DNA of 64,000 nucleotides from Chryseobacterium vaccae (GTDB lineage Bacteria > Bacteroidota > Bacteroidia > Flavobacteriales > Weeksellaceae). A program made the translations under genes and the position numbers. The number at the start of each line of letters is the position of its first letter. Position 1 is the first letter of the stretch. The notes under the pieces are model-generated. The model was given only the letters and a program-made list of their open reading frames with translations, was not told the origin of the DNA and made no database searches. Shown one piece after another: positions 50,325 to 58,967 of this stretch. Location of the stretch: positions 1 to 64,000 of the forward strand of contig NZ_VSWH01000001.1 in NCBI RefSeq assembly GCF_009602705.1. The letters run 5' to 3'.

Positions 50325-50741
50325 TTAATTTTTCAGTACGATTTTATAATAACCCTTTTCATCAGTTGCATTAATAACATTCTTAAAAACCAGACTTTTG
50401 ATCTGGTATCCTTCACATCCCGCTGTAAACTTTGATGATTTGATGGAAAAATCAAATACATTGACATTGGAATAGAATTTATAATTTTTTTCTCCGTCAA
50501 AGGCACCTACCTTTTCTAAAATAACTTTATGATCACTGGTTTTGGTAAGCTCTACTCCGATATAGTTTCCGTTTCCGGCATCTTCCTGAACCGTCATATT
50601 GGTCAGTTCTCCGTTTTCTATAAGATTTTCCCCGGATTTGTTAACGAATTCAAAAACTATAGGCTGCGGAGGATTGTAGCAGTCTTTTTCACAGGAACTG
50701 AAAAATAAAATAATTGAAAATAAAAGGAGCAGTTGTTTCAT
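50325..50741 (-). CDS. Small lipoprotein, unknown function
   Basis: The 138-residue protein has a lipoprotein signal ending FFSSC (Cys17) followed by EKDCYNPPQPIVFEFVNKSGENL, a beginning seen in many Bacteroidota surface lipoproteins. The remainder is beta-rich and includes an internal CEGYQIKSL. No domain is recognised. It belongs to a row of minus-strand genes for small exported proteins (50325-52947). Confidence 0.75.
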   Translation of the reverse strand: MKQLLLLFSIILFFSSCEKDCYNPPQPIVFEFVNKSGENLIENGELTNMTVQEDAGNGNYIGVELTKTSDHKVILEKVGAFDGEKNYKFYSNVNVFDFSIKSSKFTAGCEGYQIKSLVFKNVINATDEKGYYKIVLKN

Positions 50742-50814
50742 ATTCAGAGGTTAGAATTAAGATATACCGCCAAGTTACAAATTATTATCAGAACTTTTTA
50801 TATGAAGTTCAAAC

Positions 50815-51426
50815 TCAGTTTTTGGAAGAAATACATTCTTTATCAGGTCCATAAATTCCGTTACTTTTGAACTCTGCCTTTCCTGTTTTCCTATTGATTT
50901 TAACCCGGTAAGATTCTTTAACTTCCGGACAGTTCTTCGGTTTGGAAACGTAAAGATCAATATGACGATTGTCTATTTTATAAGAACTGCTCAGTGTATT
51001 GCTGAAATCTACCGAAAAACCATAGGTTTTGGCCAATAAGAGGGCTTCCGGAAGATTATCTACCGTTCCAATAAAATCTCTTAACTGCTGTTCATTGGAG
51101 AAGTAGATGGTACGGCTGTTTTTACAGGCTAGAATGTATGAAAAACATGCATTTCCCAAGCACTGCTGGAAAAAGCCTTTTTCAGGAGCAGGATCATTGA
51201 TGGTCATTGATTCAGGCATCTGACTGTCGTAAATGATTGCTTTATCCGGATCGGGATCATTTCGGAGGACCCGCCAGTATTCATAACTTTTGTCTGGAAT
51301 AATGAAAGGATAGAGGAGATCAGCATTATCCATGATATCCGGGATCTTTTTAAAATCATCAGGAACTGTAACCTGTGCAAAGAACAGATTGGATAGCAGC
51401 AGAGAAACAGCAAAGATCATTTTCAT
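50815..51426 (-). CDS. Secreted protein of unknown function (203 aa)
   Basis: The protein begins with a signal peptide (KMIFAVSLLLSNLFFAQ). The mature part has Cys pairs (QQCLGNACFSYILACKN) and an early KIPDIMDNADLLYPFIIPD. It contains a C-terminal RVKINRKTGKAEFKSNGIYG, which could be a hairpin. I recognise no family. It lies 73 bp after the next gene's end and is isolated on its own, with an apparent regulator remnant upstream. Confidence 0.72.
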   Translation of the reverse strand: MKMIFAVSLLLSNLFFAQVTVPDDFKKIPDIMDNADLLYPFIIPDKSYEYWRVLRNDPDPDKAIIYDSQMPESMTINDPAPEKGFFQQCLGNACFSYILACKNSRTIYFSNEQQLRDFIGTVDNLPEALLLAKTYGFSVDFSNTLSSSYKIDNRHIDLYVSKPKNCPEVKESYRVKINRKTGKAEFKSNGIYGPDKECISSKN

Positions 51427-51429
51427 GAA

Positions 51430-51706
51430 GAGAGGTTTCCTGCAAATTTACGAAATGCCCGCTGAAGTTGAAATACAAGATGTTTACAAAAACTTCATTG
51501 CATAACCGGGACTTGTAGCTCCACTCATAATTCTCTTCAGTTTCGATTCCACCGGCTTTCTGGTCATTGGCTTCAGATGATTTCCGGCTGTAAATCTTGC
51601 AAAAGTTTTATAACAAAATACAGGTCAGAATATTCAATGCAATAAAAGCCCATTCTGATTCCTGAAGAGGCAGGATCTGTTCGTAATATGCCCTGATGTA
51701 GCCCAT
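51430..51706 (-). pseudogene. Probable remnant of a Crp/Fnr-type regulator gene
   Basis: An ATG at 51706 opens a 32-codon frame, stopping at 51608, that reads GYIRAYYEQILPLQESEWAF, like the N-terminus of flavobacterial Crp/Fnr regulators. The following bases, in other frames, give short stretches such as QKAGGIETEENYEWSYKS that loosely recall the cNMP-binding domain, but interrupted by stops. The gene is broken and the DNA-binding domain is missing. The rest of the spacer holds nothing else. Confidence 0.4.
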
Positions 51707-51722
51707 AATTAATTGTATTGGT

Positions 51723-52172
51723 TTACCATTTACGCCATTGTTCCGTAATGTCTTCGTCTATAGTGTTGTAACCTTTGTCTGCACTTGCGGAAATAATGAT
51801 ATTTGTGATGATTTCTCTTTCATTGGTTTCTATTAAAGTCGAACTGCATCTCTCATTGAGACTGTTTAATTTTTCGATAGTGGATTGTACAAGATTCATA
51901 CCTTCATTTTTGGATGTTGAAGCTGATATATTCTTCAGATATAGCTTAAGAATATGAATACATTCCTCAACATCTTTCTTTTTATATGAAGGATTTCCCA
52001 TCTCCATATAAGTTAGCATTGATTCTTGTAAAAGATCCAACTCAGTGTTAAACTTATTATGATCAATGGTATTGATTTCCTTTTTTATATCTTTCGGTAT
52101 AGACCTGTGAGGTGAACAGGAGTTCATTAAAGTTACTACTGAAATTATTGTTAAAAATTGTGTGATATTCAT
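51723..52172 (-). CDS. Small lipoprotein, unknown function
   Basis: The 149-residue product has a signal with lipobox LMNSC (Cys19) followed by SPHRSIPKDIKKEINTID. The mature part is charged and mainly helical and contains MLTYMEMGNPSYKKKDVEE. No domain is recognised. It starts 7 bp after the stop of the upstream 255-residue exported protein, so the two are probably co-transcribed and may work together. Confidence 0.72.
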   Translation of the reverse strand: MNITQFLTIISVVTLMNSCSPHRSIPKDIKKEINTIDHNKFNTELDLLQESMLTYMEMGNPSYKKKDVEECIHILKLYLKNISASTSKNEGMNLVQSTIEKLNSLNERCSSTLIETNEREIITNIIISASADKGYNTIDEDITEQWRKW

Positions 52173-52179
52173 TACTTCC

Positions 52180-52947
52180 TTATTTAATTTCTATACTTTT
52201 AATTTTCCCTGCAAAATCCAGCTTTGAAATTTTATCAATACATTCTTTTAAATAAAGCATGTTCTTATTATAAATATTGTCCGTAAAATTTAGGCTGTCA
52301 ATCTGAAAATCCAACATGATGAAATTATCAGATAATTCAGAAACATAAACATCCTTTCTTACTTTAAAGATATTCTCGATGATTTTAGCTTCAGGGAGAC
52401 TAAGCTCTTTTTCTGTTTTTAAAATAATAGAAAGGTCCGGATAATACATAGGATTAATGATATAATGCAATCCGTTGGTTACTTCATATATCTTTTCACG
52501 GGTGATGATCTCAATCAATTCCTTCTTTGGAAAATCATCGCCCCAATTGAAAATAACCTGCTTGCCGGAAATGTCACTTTTCTGAATTCTCTTTACATCG
52601 CTGAACGAATCAGATTTCCAGTTTATTGTTACAGGATAAGAAGAACCATCTTCTTTAGTAATAATAGTAGCATTGATGGACAAACCTCCATTTAGAAGTT
52701 TATATTCTGTTTTCTCCAGGCCGATGGCCAGAGTTACAGGGTTTTCACTGTTTTTATCGAGATTAATCAAACTGAAAAGACTTTCTTTAAGCTGCTTTGA
52801 TAGCTCAGTTTTGAAAGAATTTGAAAAATCAGAAGGATTCACAAATACAATCCAGCTGCTTACGTTTTGTTCCGTGTGTTGAGCTTTAAAACATAAAAAA
52901 ATAAAAGAAAAGGATATTACCAGTATTTGTTTTATAAAGTCTTTCAT
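52180..52947 (-). CDS. Exported protein of unknown function (255 aa)
   Basis: From the ATG at 52947 the product has 255 residues. It begins with a signal peptide (KDFIKQILVISFSFIFLCFK) and continues with AQHTEQNVSSW. Earlier in-frame starts at 52971 and 52950 only lengthen the N-terminus. The mature sequence is alternating alpha and beta with no recognised motif and few cysteines. It is followed by a lipoprotein gene 7 bp later. Function is not assigned. Confidence 0.72.
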   Translation of the reverse strand: MKDFIKQILVISFSFIFLCFKAQHTEQNVSSWIVFVNPSDFSNSFKTELSKQLKESLFSLINLDKNSENPVTLAIGLEKTEYKLLNGGLSINATIITKEDGSSYPVTINWKSDSFSDVKRIQKSDISGKQVIFNWGDDFPKKELIEIITREKIYEVTNGLHYIINPMYYPDLSIILKTEKELSLPEAKIIENIFKVRKDVYVSELSDNFIMLDFQIDSLNFTDNIYNKNMLYLKECIDKISKLDFAGKIKSIEIK

Positions 52948-53069
52948 CATTAGTTCGTTTTTATTCTGCAAAAATAATGATTACCAGAGAATAACCAAAA
53001 GATCTGTAGGCAGGTAGAAATTAATTGTTTTTTGAAAAAAAAACACGCGTAAATTAAAAGCAAATCCAC

Positions 53070-53077
53070 TACATTTG
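53070..53077 (+). promoter_or_regulatory. Promoter element TACATTTG, 5 nt before the ppc ATG
   Basis: TACATTTG fits TAnnTTTG and is followed by TTAAT and then ATG at 53083. This again suggests a leaderless or nearly leaderless mRNA. No TTTG box is seen at 19-21 nt upstream. Confidence 0.5.
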
Positions 53078-53082
53078 TTAAT

Positions 53083-55617
53083 ATGATACACGACCAACGC
53101 GCAGAAAAATTCAGGCAGATCGTGGAGAATAAATTCCAGATCTACAATTCATTATTTATGAGCCTGCCCTATGATAAAATGACGAATATCGGGATGCTCC
53201 TACCGTTCCTTTACGAAGAAAGCCGGAATGGCTATGAAGCAGGAAAGACCCCCGAAGAAATCGTTGAAGAATTCTTTAAAAACCATACAGATCTCCAGTC
53301 AGAAGAACAGAAACTGGAACTGCTTTTCAAGATTATTCAGTATATCGAAAGGCAGGTAGTTCTTTTTGACAGTATTGAAGATGCGGCATTTCCCAACCTT
53401 CACTCCGAAAGTGATAACGGAACGGTAACCAATATGTTTGAACGCTCTTATCAGGATCATAAGCTTGAAAAAGTACGTGAAAAACTGAAGGATTTCACCG
53501 TAAAAGTTGTGTTTACAGCACACCCGACTCAGTTTTATCCGAGTTCTGTACAGCGGATCATTCAGGATCTGAGAGGAGCGATCACCAGCGATTCCGTTAC
53601 TCAGATCGATATGCTGTTGCAGCAGCTGGGAAAAACTCCTTTTGTTAACAAAGAAAAACCTACCCCGATTGATGAGGCTTTGAGCATTATCTCCTATTTG
53701 AGGTATGTGTATTACGACACCATCGGGGAACTCTTTACCAAGATTAAAAAGACCTTTGGAAACGGGCATTTCCATCTTCATGAAGATATTATACAGCTTG
53801 GATTCTGGCCAGGCGGAGACCGGGACGGAAATCCTTTTGTAACGGCTGATGTTACCAAAAGAGTAGCCGGAGAACTCCGTTCTGCAATTCTTAAATCTTA
53901 CTATAGCCATCTGAAATTTATCAGAAGAAGATTAAGCTTCAGAGGAGTTTCAGAAGTTCTGTCGCAACTGAATGATGAATTATATGATGCCATTTTTAAT
54001 GGAAAAGATATTACCGCAGATAATATTCTGAAAAGAGCTGACGAAGCAGAGAAAATACTCGTCAATGAACACAATTCCCTGTTTTTAGATCTGCTGGTTA
54101 ATTTCAGAGACCGGGTGATGATTTTCGGGACTCACTTTGCCACATTGGATATCCGCCAGGACAGCAGGATCCATCAGAAAGTAATTGATGAGGTTTTTGC
54201 AAAAGTGTACAATGATATTCAGGCCGATGAGACAGAAAAGTTCAGTAAACTTATTGAGATTTCAGAGCAGGTAAATCCGGATGATTTTGAAGATATTGTG
54301 AAAGATACCTTATTGACGGTTTCACAGGTGGCAGAAATTCAGAAGCTGAACGGCAACAGAGGAATGAACCGCTATATCATTTCCAATTCTGATGCTGTAA
54401 AAGATGTGATGAATGTATACGCATTTTTCAAAATCTGCGGGTATAAAGAGGAAGAAATTCATATGGATATTGTTCCACTGTTCGAAACTATGGAAGGGCT
54501 TGCCAACGCAGAGCAGGTGATGAACGAACTTTATCAGCACCCTGTTTACAAAAAGCATCTTGAAAGAAGAGGCAATCAGCAGACTATTATGCTCGGCTTT
54601 TCAGACGGAACCAAAGATGGAGGCTATCTGAAGGCCAACTGGGAAATTTACAAAGCCAAAGAAGTTTTAACGAAACTTTCCGTTCAGAATGGAATTAAGG
54701 TGGTATTCTTTGATGGCAGAGGAGGTCCGCCTGCAAGAGGAGGAGGGAAAACCCACGATTTCTATGCTTCGCAGGGAAATACCATTGCCAACAACAAAAT
54801 AGAGCTGACGATTCAGGGACAGACCATCACCAGCATCTTCGGAAATAAAGAACAGGCAAAATACAATTTTGAACAGCTTCTGACCGCCGGAGTAGAAAAC
54901 GATGTCTTTAAAAACTCCAAAAAGGATCTTACGGAAAAAGAGAGAAAGCTTATCATTGAGCTGGCGGACATCAGCTATAAAAAATATTCCGATCTGAAAG
55001 CGCATCCTATGTTTGTACCGTATCTTCAGGAGATGAGTACCCTGGAATATTACGGAAAGACCAATATCGGAAGCCGCCCATCCAAAAGAGGAAACGGCAG
55101 TGAACTGAAGTTTGAAGACTTGAGAGCCATTCCGTTTGTAGGCTCATGGTCACAGTTGAAGCAGAACGTTCCCGGATTTTTCGGATTTGGTTTTGCCATG
55201 CAGCAGATGAAAGAGCAGGGAAGGTTTGAGGAAGTCAGAGAACTGTATAAAGGTTCCGATTTCTTTAAAACTTTAGTTCTGAATTCGATGATGAGTATGA
55301 ATAAATCCTATTTCCCACTGACATATTACATCAAAAATAATCCGAAATTCGGTGCATTCTGGAATGTTTTGTTTGATGAATATACGCTTTCCAGAGATAT
55401 TATGCTGGAGCTTACCGGATTCAAAATGCTTCAGGAAGAAGACCCGCTTTCCAGAAAATCGGTGAAAATCCGTGAAAAAATTGTACTCCCGCTGCTCAGT
55501 ATTCAGCAATATGCACTGATGAAGATCCAGAAAGGGGAAGGCAATAAGGAAGCCTATGAAAAACTGGTTACCAGATCCTTATTCGGGAACATTAATGCAA
55601 GCCGGAATTCGGCGTAA
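53083..55617 (+). CDS. ppc: Phosphoenolpyruvate carboxylase
   Basis: PEPC adds bicarbonate to phosphoenolpyruvate to give oxaloacetate, replenishing the TCA cycle. The 844-residue protein has the first active-site block VVFTAHPTQFYPSSVQRI with the catalytic His, GFWPGGDRDGNPFVTADVT, and SRPSKRGNGSELKFEDLRAI. The second catalytic block reads FDGRGGPPARGGGKTH, where the family usually has FHGRGG, and the C-terminus ends ASRNSA instead of the usual MRNTG. This belongs to the divergent Bacteroidota type, somewhat shorter than the E. coli enzyme. It is monocistronic with a terminator. Confidence 0.94.
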   Translation: MIHDQRAEKFRQIVENKFQIYNSLFMSLPYDKMTNIGMLLPFLYEESRNGYEAGKTPEEIVEEFFKNHTDLQSEEQKLELLFKIIQYIERQVVLFDSIEDAAFPNLHSESDNGTVTNMFERSYQDHKLEKVREKLKDFTVKVVFTAHPTQFYPSSVQRIIQDLRGAITSDSVTQIDMLLQQLGKTPFVNKEKPTPIDEALSIISYLRYVYYDTIGELFTKIKKTFGNGHFHLHEDIIQLGFWPGGDRDGNPFVTADVTKRVAGELRSAILKSYYSHLKFIRRRLSFRGVSEVLSQLNDELYDAIFNGKDITADNILKRADEAEKILVNEHNSLFLDLLVNFRDRVMIFGTHFATLDIRQDSRIHQKVIDEVFAKVYNDIQADETEKFSKLIEISEQVNPDDFEDIVKDTLLTVSQVAEIQKLNGNRGMNRYIISNSDAVKDVMNVYAFFKICGYKEEEIHMDIVPLFETMEGLANAEQVMNELYQHPVYKKHLERRGNQQTIMLGFSDGTKDGGYLKANWEIYKAKEVLTKLSVQNGIKVVFFDGRGGPPARGGGKTHDFYASQGNTIANNKIELTIQGQTITSIFGNKEQAKYNFEQLLTAGVENDVFKNSKKDLTEKERKLIIELADISYKKYSDLKAHPMFVPYLQEMSTLEYYGKTNIGSRPSKRGNGSELKFEDLRAIPFVGSWSQLKQNVPGFFGFGFAMQQMKEQGRFEEVRELYKGSDFFKTLVLNSMMSMNKSYFPLTYYIKNNPKFGAFWNVLFDEYTLSRDIMLELTGFKMLQEEDPLSRKSVKIREKIVLPLLSIQQYALMKIQKGEGNKEAYEKLVTRSLFGNINASRNSA

Positions 55618-55627
55618 TTCGATACAG

Positions 55628-55656
55628 AAATGCCTTTCGTCAGAGAGGCATTTTTA
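55628..55656 (+). terminator. Intrinsic terminator after ppc
   Basis: AAATGCCT (55628-55635) pairs with AGGCATTT (55646-55653) and T residues follow. Confidence 0.78.
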
Positions 55657-55705
55657 TTTAAAAATGTATAAATCCTGAGGCTATTTTGTTCTACATATAT
55701 CAATT

Positions 55706-56014
55706 TTAAAAACCGCTGTCCTTCAGGCTGAGTATTTTTGTAGCTAATCTCTCCAATACAGATTCTTTAGCGATCAGATTGAAACTCCAGATATCATCAG
55801 AGATAAAGACATAATTTCCTTCAAAGCTGTAAATATAATCTCCACCTTCAATTCCCACAAGCCACCTTTCTTTCTTCAGATCCGGATAGGTTTGTAAAAT
55901 AAGCCAGCAGTACTTTCTGATCTCATCTTCATTCATGAAATCAGGAAGTTTAGATAAAATTGAGTTTTCAGCGTTCAATTCATACTGTGACAGCATTTCA
56001 TCAATTATATTCAT
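55706..56014 (-). CDS. Hypothetical protein (102 aa)
   Basis: The soluble, acidic product of 102 residues has no signal peptide. It shows an N-terminal helix NIIDEMLSQYELNAENSILS and WLVGIEGGDYIYSFEGNYVF. I do not recognise it. The stop codon faces the ppc terminator. It may be an isolated small gene of the type often found beside toxin-like proteins in this phylum, but no partner is present. Confidence 0.6.
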   Translation of the reverse strand: MNIIDEMLSQYELNAENSILSKLPDFMNEDEIRKYCWLILQTYPDLKKERWLVGIEGGDYIYSFEGNYVFISDDIWSFNLIAKESVLERLATKILSLKDSGF

Positions 56015-56180
56015 TAATAGGGGTATACTATTTTGTATGGACTAATTTAGTAACTTTAATGAATATTTCAATTGAATTCATTATGTATTCTGAAGGTAAG
56101 CTGCTGAAAATTGGTATACAGCAAACTTTCATTAAAGAAAAATAAAAGACTGGATCACTAAAAAATGGTATTATTACAGT

Positions 56181-56654
56181 ATGAAACAGATCCTGACTGA
56201 AGAGATTTTTTCCGCACCTCAATGGATGAAAATAGTGTGTTATATTCTGAGCATTGCTGTATTGTTAATGGGGGTAGGCTTATTTACGGTGAAAGACCTG
56301 CCACAGGAGATTTTTTTTGTTATGCCTTTCATTTTTCTCATTGCTATTTCTATGTTGATGTATACCCAGCTGCAACTTATTATTTCTGATTCCGGCATCC
56401 GTTTCATTGGTGGTCTGAAGAGCCATCATTTCACTTGGGAAGATATTACCATGATAGATATGCGCAGATTGGGAAAATATAAAACTCCAACAGCTACCAT
56501 ATATTATTCAGATAAGAAGTTTGACCTGCAAAAAGGGTTCTATCTTCAGCCAAAATTTAACCGTATTTTATCTCTTTTAGAAATGAAAGCAGCTCCGGAA
56601 TTATTCACGGAGAACTACAAGAATATCCGCCAGCAGATTAAACAGAGCAGTTGA
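56181..56654 (+). CDS. Membrane protein with PH-like cytoplasmic domain
   Basis: The 157-residue product has two membrane helices (WMKIVCYILSIAVLLMGVGL and FFVMPFIFLIAISMLMYTQL). A soluble domain of strands follows: LIISDSGIRFIGGLKSHHFT, WEDITMIDMRRLGKY and ATIYYSDKKFDL. It resembles bacterial PH-like domains attached to short membrane anchors. No function is assigned. A second two-helix protein gene follows after 27 bp, so they are probably co-transcribed. Confidence 0.7.
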   Translation: MKQILTEEIFSAPQWMKIVCYILSIAVLLMGVGLFTVKDLPQEIFFVMPFIFLIAISMLMYTQLQLIISDSGIRFIGGLKSHHFTWEDITMIDMRRLGKYKTPTATIYYSDKKFDLQKGFYLQPKFNRILSLLEMKAAPELFTENYKNIRQQIKQSS

Positions 56655-56681
56655 ATCCGGTGTTGATCAAAAAATATTGTC

Positions 56682-57188
56682 ATGACTGATAATTTCAAAA
56701 TACAATTACAGGAAAATATCCCGCTGAGTACTGAAGAAATAGAACGTATTGAAGCCGGGTTAAAAGGTTTTAGAAAAATAATTCCCGTTATTTTAGCTTT
56801 TGCAACATTACTGGTTATGGGATTTATTGTTTTTCTCATGAGGGACAGCCAGACCCAGTTCAAATACTATGATTATTTCTTATTTGTGGCAGCTGGTTTT
56901 GTATTGTTTGGGTTTTGTTATCTTATTGCTCTGTTGGTGGTATGGTATGATACAGCTAACTGGAAAAAGGATAAGGTGGTTGGAAAAAATAAATTATTAA
57001 GCATCGTCATCAATAAGGATGCGACAGAGTATGGAGAATATTTAACTTTTGCAGGAGTAACCCAAAATGATAAAATAAGATTAAAGGTTAAACCTGAAGA
57101 ATATTCCCTTTATCCCATAGGAACAAAGTTATCCGTTACCTATTTGAAATTCAGTAAGGAAGCATTGTGTATTGTTGATGCAGTATAA
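56682..57188 (+). CDS. Two-helix membrane protein, unknown function
   Basis: The 168-residue product has a polar N-terminus, two membrane helices (IIPVILAFATLLVMGFIVFL and YFLFVAAGFVLFGFCYLIAL) and a beta-rich C-terminal domain (KNKLLSIVINKDATEYGEYL to the end). No family is recognised. It follows the previous gene by 27 bp and faces the subtilase gene across a perfect hairpin. Confidence 0.7.
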   Translation: MTDNFKIQLQENIPLSTEEIERIEAGLKGFRKIIPVILAFATLLVMGFIVFLMRDSQTQFKYYDYFLFVAAGFVLFGFCYLIALLVVWYDTANWKKDKVVGKNKLLSIVINKDATEYGEYLTFAGVTQNDKIRLKVKPEEYSLYPIGTKLSVTYLKFSKEALCIVDAV

Positions 57189-57203
57189 TTGTTGAAGTTT
57201 GTA

Positions 57204-57232
57204 ATCTCTCATCAATACAAATGATGAGAGAT
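57204..57232. other. Perfect hairpin between convergent genes
   Basis: ATCTCTCATCA (57204-57214) pairs perfectly with TGATGAGAGAT (57222-57232). No T tract follows on either strand. It may still act as a barrier between convergent transcripts. Confidence 0.5.
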
Positions 57233-57276
57233 ACGTAAGGTGCTATGCTTGTGTATCAGATCACAGCAATTAGTGT

Positions 57277-58881
57277 TTATTCCTTCAGGAACTTCTCATA
57301 ATAGACTTTATCCTTAGTCTGAATTTTCAGATAATAGGTTCCTTTTGCAAAATCTTCAACTTTTATAGATTTTATTCCGATGTTTTTTCTGACCAGCCTT
57401 CCCAGATTGTCATAAACTTCCAGTGACTGCACTTCATGATCGGTAGCAACATTTAAGATGTTTTTAACCGGATTCGGGAAAATGGCAAACTTTTCTTTTT
57501 TTACGATTTCAGAAGTATTCAGGACAGTATTGTAAAGTCCCCCGAAATTGAGGATTCCGTATCCCATCTGATCGGTATGGGCCGGGTAAAGGGAAGCCGT
57601 CTGTCTTAATTTTGTCCTGATCTGCTCTCTGTTCATCGATGGGAAAGCCTGTATGAAACACGCTGCTCCGCCGGCAGCAATAGGCGTGGCGATAGAAGTC
57701 CCGTTGACGATTGCCGTTGAATTATTATTAACCGTAGTGGTTCCTGTTCCTCTTGCACTTCCATCCGGCTTCACTACACCCAGAGAATTCGGACCATAAG
57801 AAGAAAATCCAGAAGAAACTCCCGTTCCGTCTACCGCCCCGATGCTGAATACTTTAGCGTTGTCGGAAGGTGTCGTCAGATAATGCCAGGTCTGCTGCCC
57901 TGCATTCCCTGCGGCTACAAGAACAAATATTCCTTTATCTGCGGCTATTTCGGCAGCCCTTGCAATAAAAGAAGTGCTCCCGTTCATGTCTGTATATTGG
58001 TAATTATAACGCGGGTCATCAAAAACATTATATCCGAGAGAGGCTGTGATAATATCTACTCCTTTCCGGTCTGCCTGTTCAGCAGCTTCAATCCAGTATA
58101 TTTCTTCCAGTGGAACTTCGCCTACTGCATTTTCACTTCGGTAAAGATAAAAATCAGCATCGGGAGCAGATCCTACGAAAGTATCCTGAATATAGCCGCC
58201 AATGGCTCCCAGAACAACAGAACCGTGATTATGGAGGGAAGTATTATAAATATCAGCGGTTTTGGTTACAAAATCATAACCTTCTTTAATCTGGTTATTG
58301 GTCCGGAGACGTTCAAAAGCCGATCCCGTATTTACATAAGGAAAACCGGTATCAATAACGGCAATGGAAATTCCCGTTCCTGTATATCCTGCAAGATGAA
58401 GAGGACGTATGTTAACCTGATCGATCTGGTCAGAACCGGAACCATAATCAAAAACAGTAAGCTCCTTCTGTGCTCCGGAAATATCATTCCATTTACTGGC
58501 CGATGCTGTTTTAGGAATGGCCGGGCTATTTCTGGCAAAACGTTCTACTGAAGATACATAAGGCTGCCCCTGAAGAAGCGTTATCTGTGATGAGGTAGCA
58601 TTCACAGCCACTCCGTTCAGCCACTTGGAATAATCCGTAACCGTAAAGCCCAGGTTCTGAAGATTCTGTAGATAAGAAGCTTCAATAGGAGCATCCTGAT
58701 CATTGAGCGGAATGCCCAGTGCAGTACGCCTGGTAAGGGCTTTTTGAGTAAGCTCCGAAAGAGGATTGGCATAAAATGCAGCTTTGTTAGGCTTATCGGT
58801 AAAATGAACAAAAACAAGTTCTGTTTGTGCCGTTGCATAAGAATAACCTGTTAAAAGACAAAAGAGTAAAAGTTTTTTCAT
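57277..58881 (-). CDS. Subtilisin-like serine protease (S8) secreted by the type IX system
   Basis: The 534-residue secreted protease has a signal peptide (KKLLLFCLLTGYSYATAQ), a propeptide-like region (about 20-140) and an S8 catalytic domain. The triad Asp is in ISIAVIDTGFP, the His in YNTSLHNHGSVVLG and the Ser in VNGTSIATPIAAGG, so all three residues are present. The C-terminal about 75 residues (FAIFPNPVKNILNV to the end) form a type A sorting domain recognised by the type IX secretion system. It therefore points to surface or extracellular protein degradation. It is monocistronic. Confidence 0.94.
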   Translation of the reverse strand: MKKLLLFCLLTGYSYATAQTELVFVHFTDKPNKAAFYANPLSELTQKALTRRTALGIPLNDQDAPIEASYLQNLQNLGFTVTDYSKWLNGVAVNATSSQITLLQGQPYVSSVERFARNSPAIPKTASASKWNDISGAQKELTVFDYGSGSDQIDQVNIRPLHLAGYTGTGISIAVIDTGFPYVNTGSAFERLRTNNQIKEGYDFVTKTADIYNTSLHNHGSVVLGAIGGYIQDTFVGSAPDADFYLYRSENAVGEVPLEEIYWIEAAEQADRKGVDIITASLGYNVFDDPRYNYQYTDMNGSTSFIARAAEIAADKGIFVLVAAGNAGQQTWHYLTTPSDNAKVFSIGAVDGTGVSSGFSSYGPNSLGVVKPDGSARGTGTTTVNNNSTAIVNGTSIATPIAAGGAACFIQAFPSMNREQIRTKLRQTASLYPAHTDQMGYGILNFGGLYNTVLNTSEIVKKEKFAIFPNPVKNILNVATDHEVQSLEVYDNLGRLVRKNIGIKSIKVEDFAKGTYYLKIQTKDKVYYEKFLKE

Positions 58882-58967
58882 GCAGTTATTTTCTATAAAG
58901 ATAAAACAAAATCAATAAAATTTTTGATAGGATATTAAATTCCTTATTTTTACAGAAATATTTGTTT

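Noticed and set aside
53299..53910. Open frame of 203 codons on the minus strand
   Set aside because: It is antisense to conserved catalytic blocks of ppc.
57883..58551. Open frame of 222 codons on the plus strand
   Set aside because: It lies antisense inside the subtilase gene, whose catalytic motifs are all intact. The antisense product has no recognisable domain and arises from codon bias.
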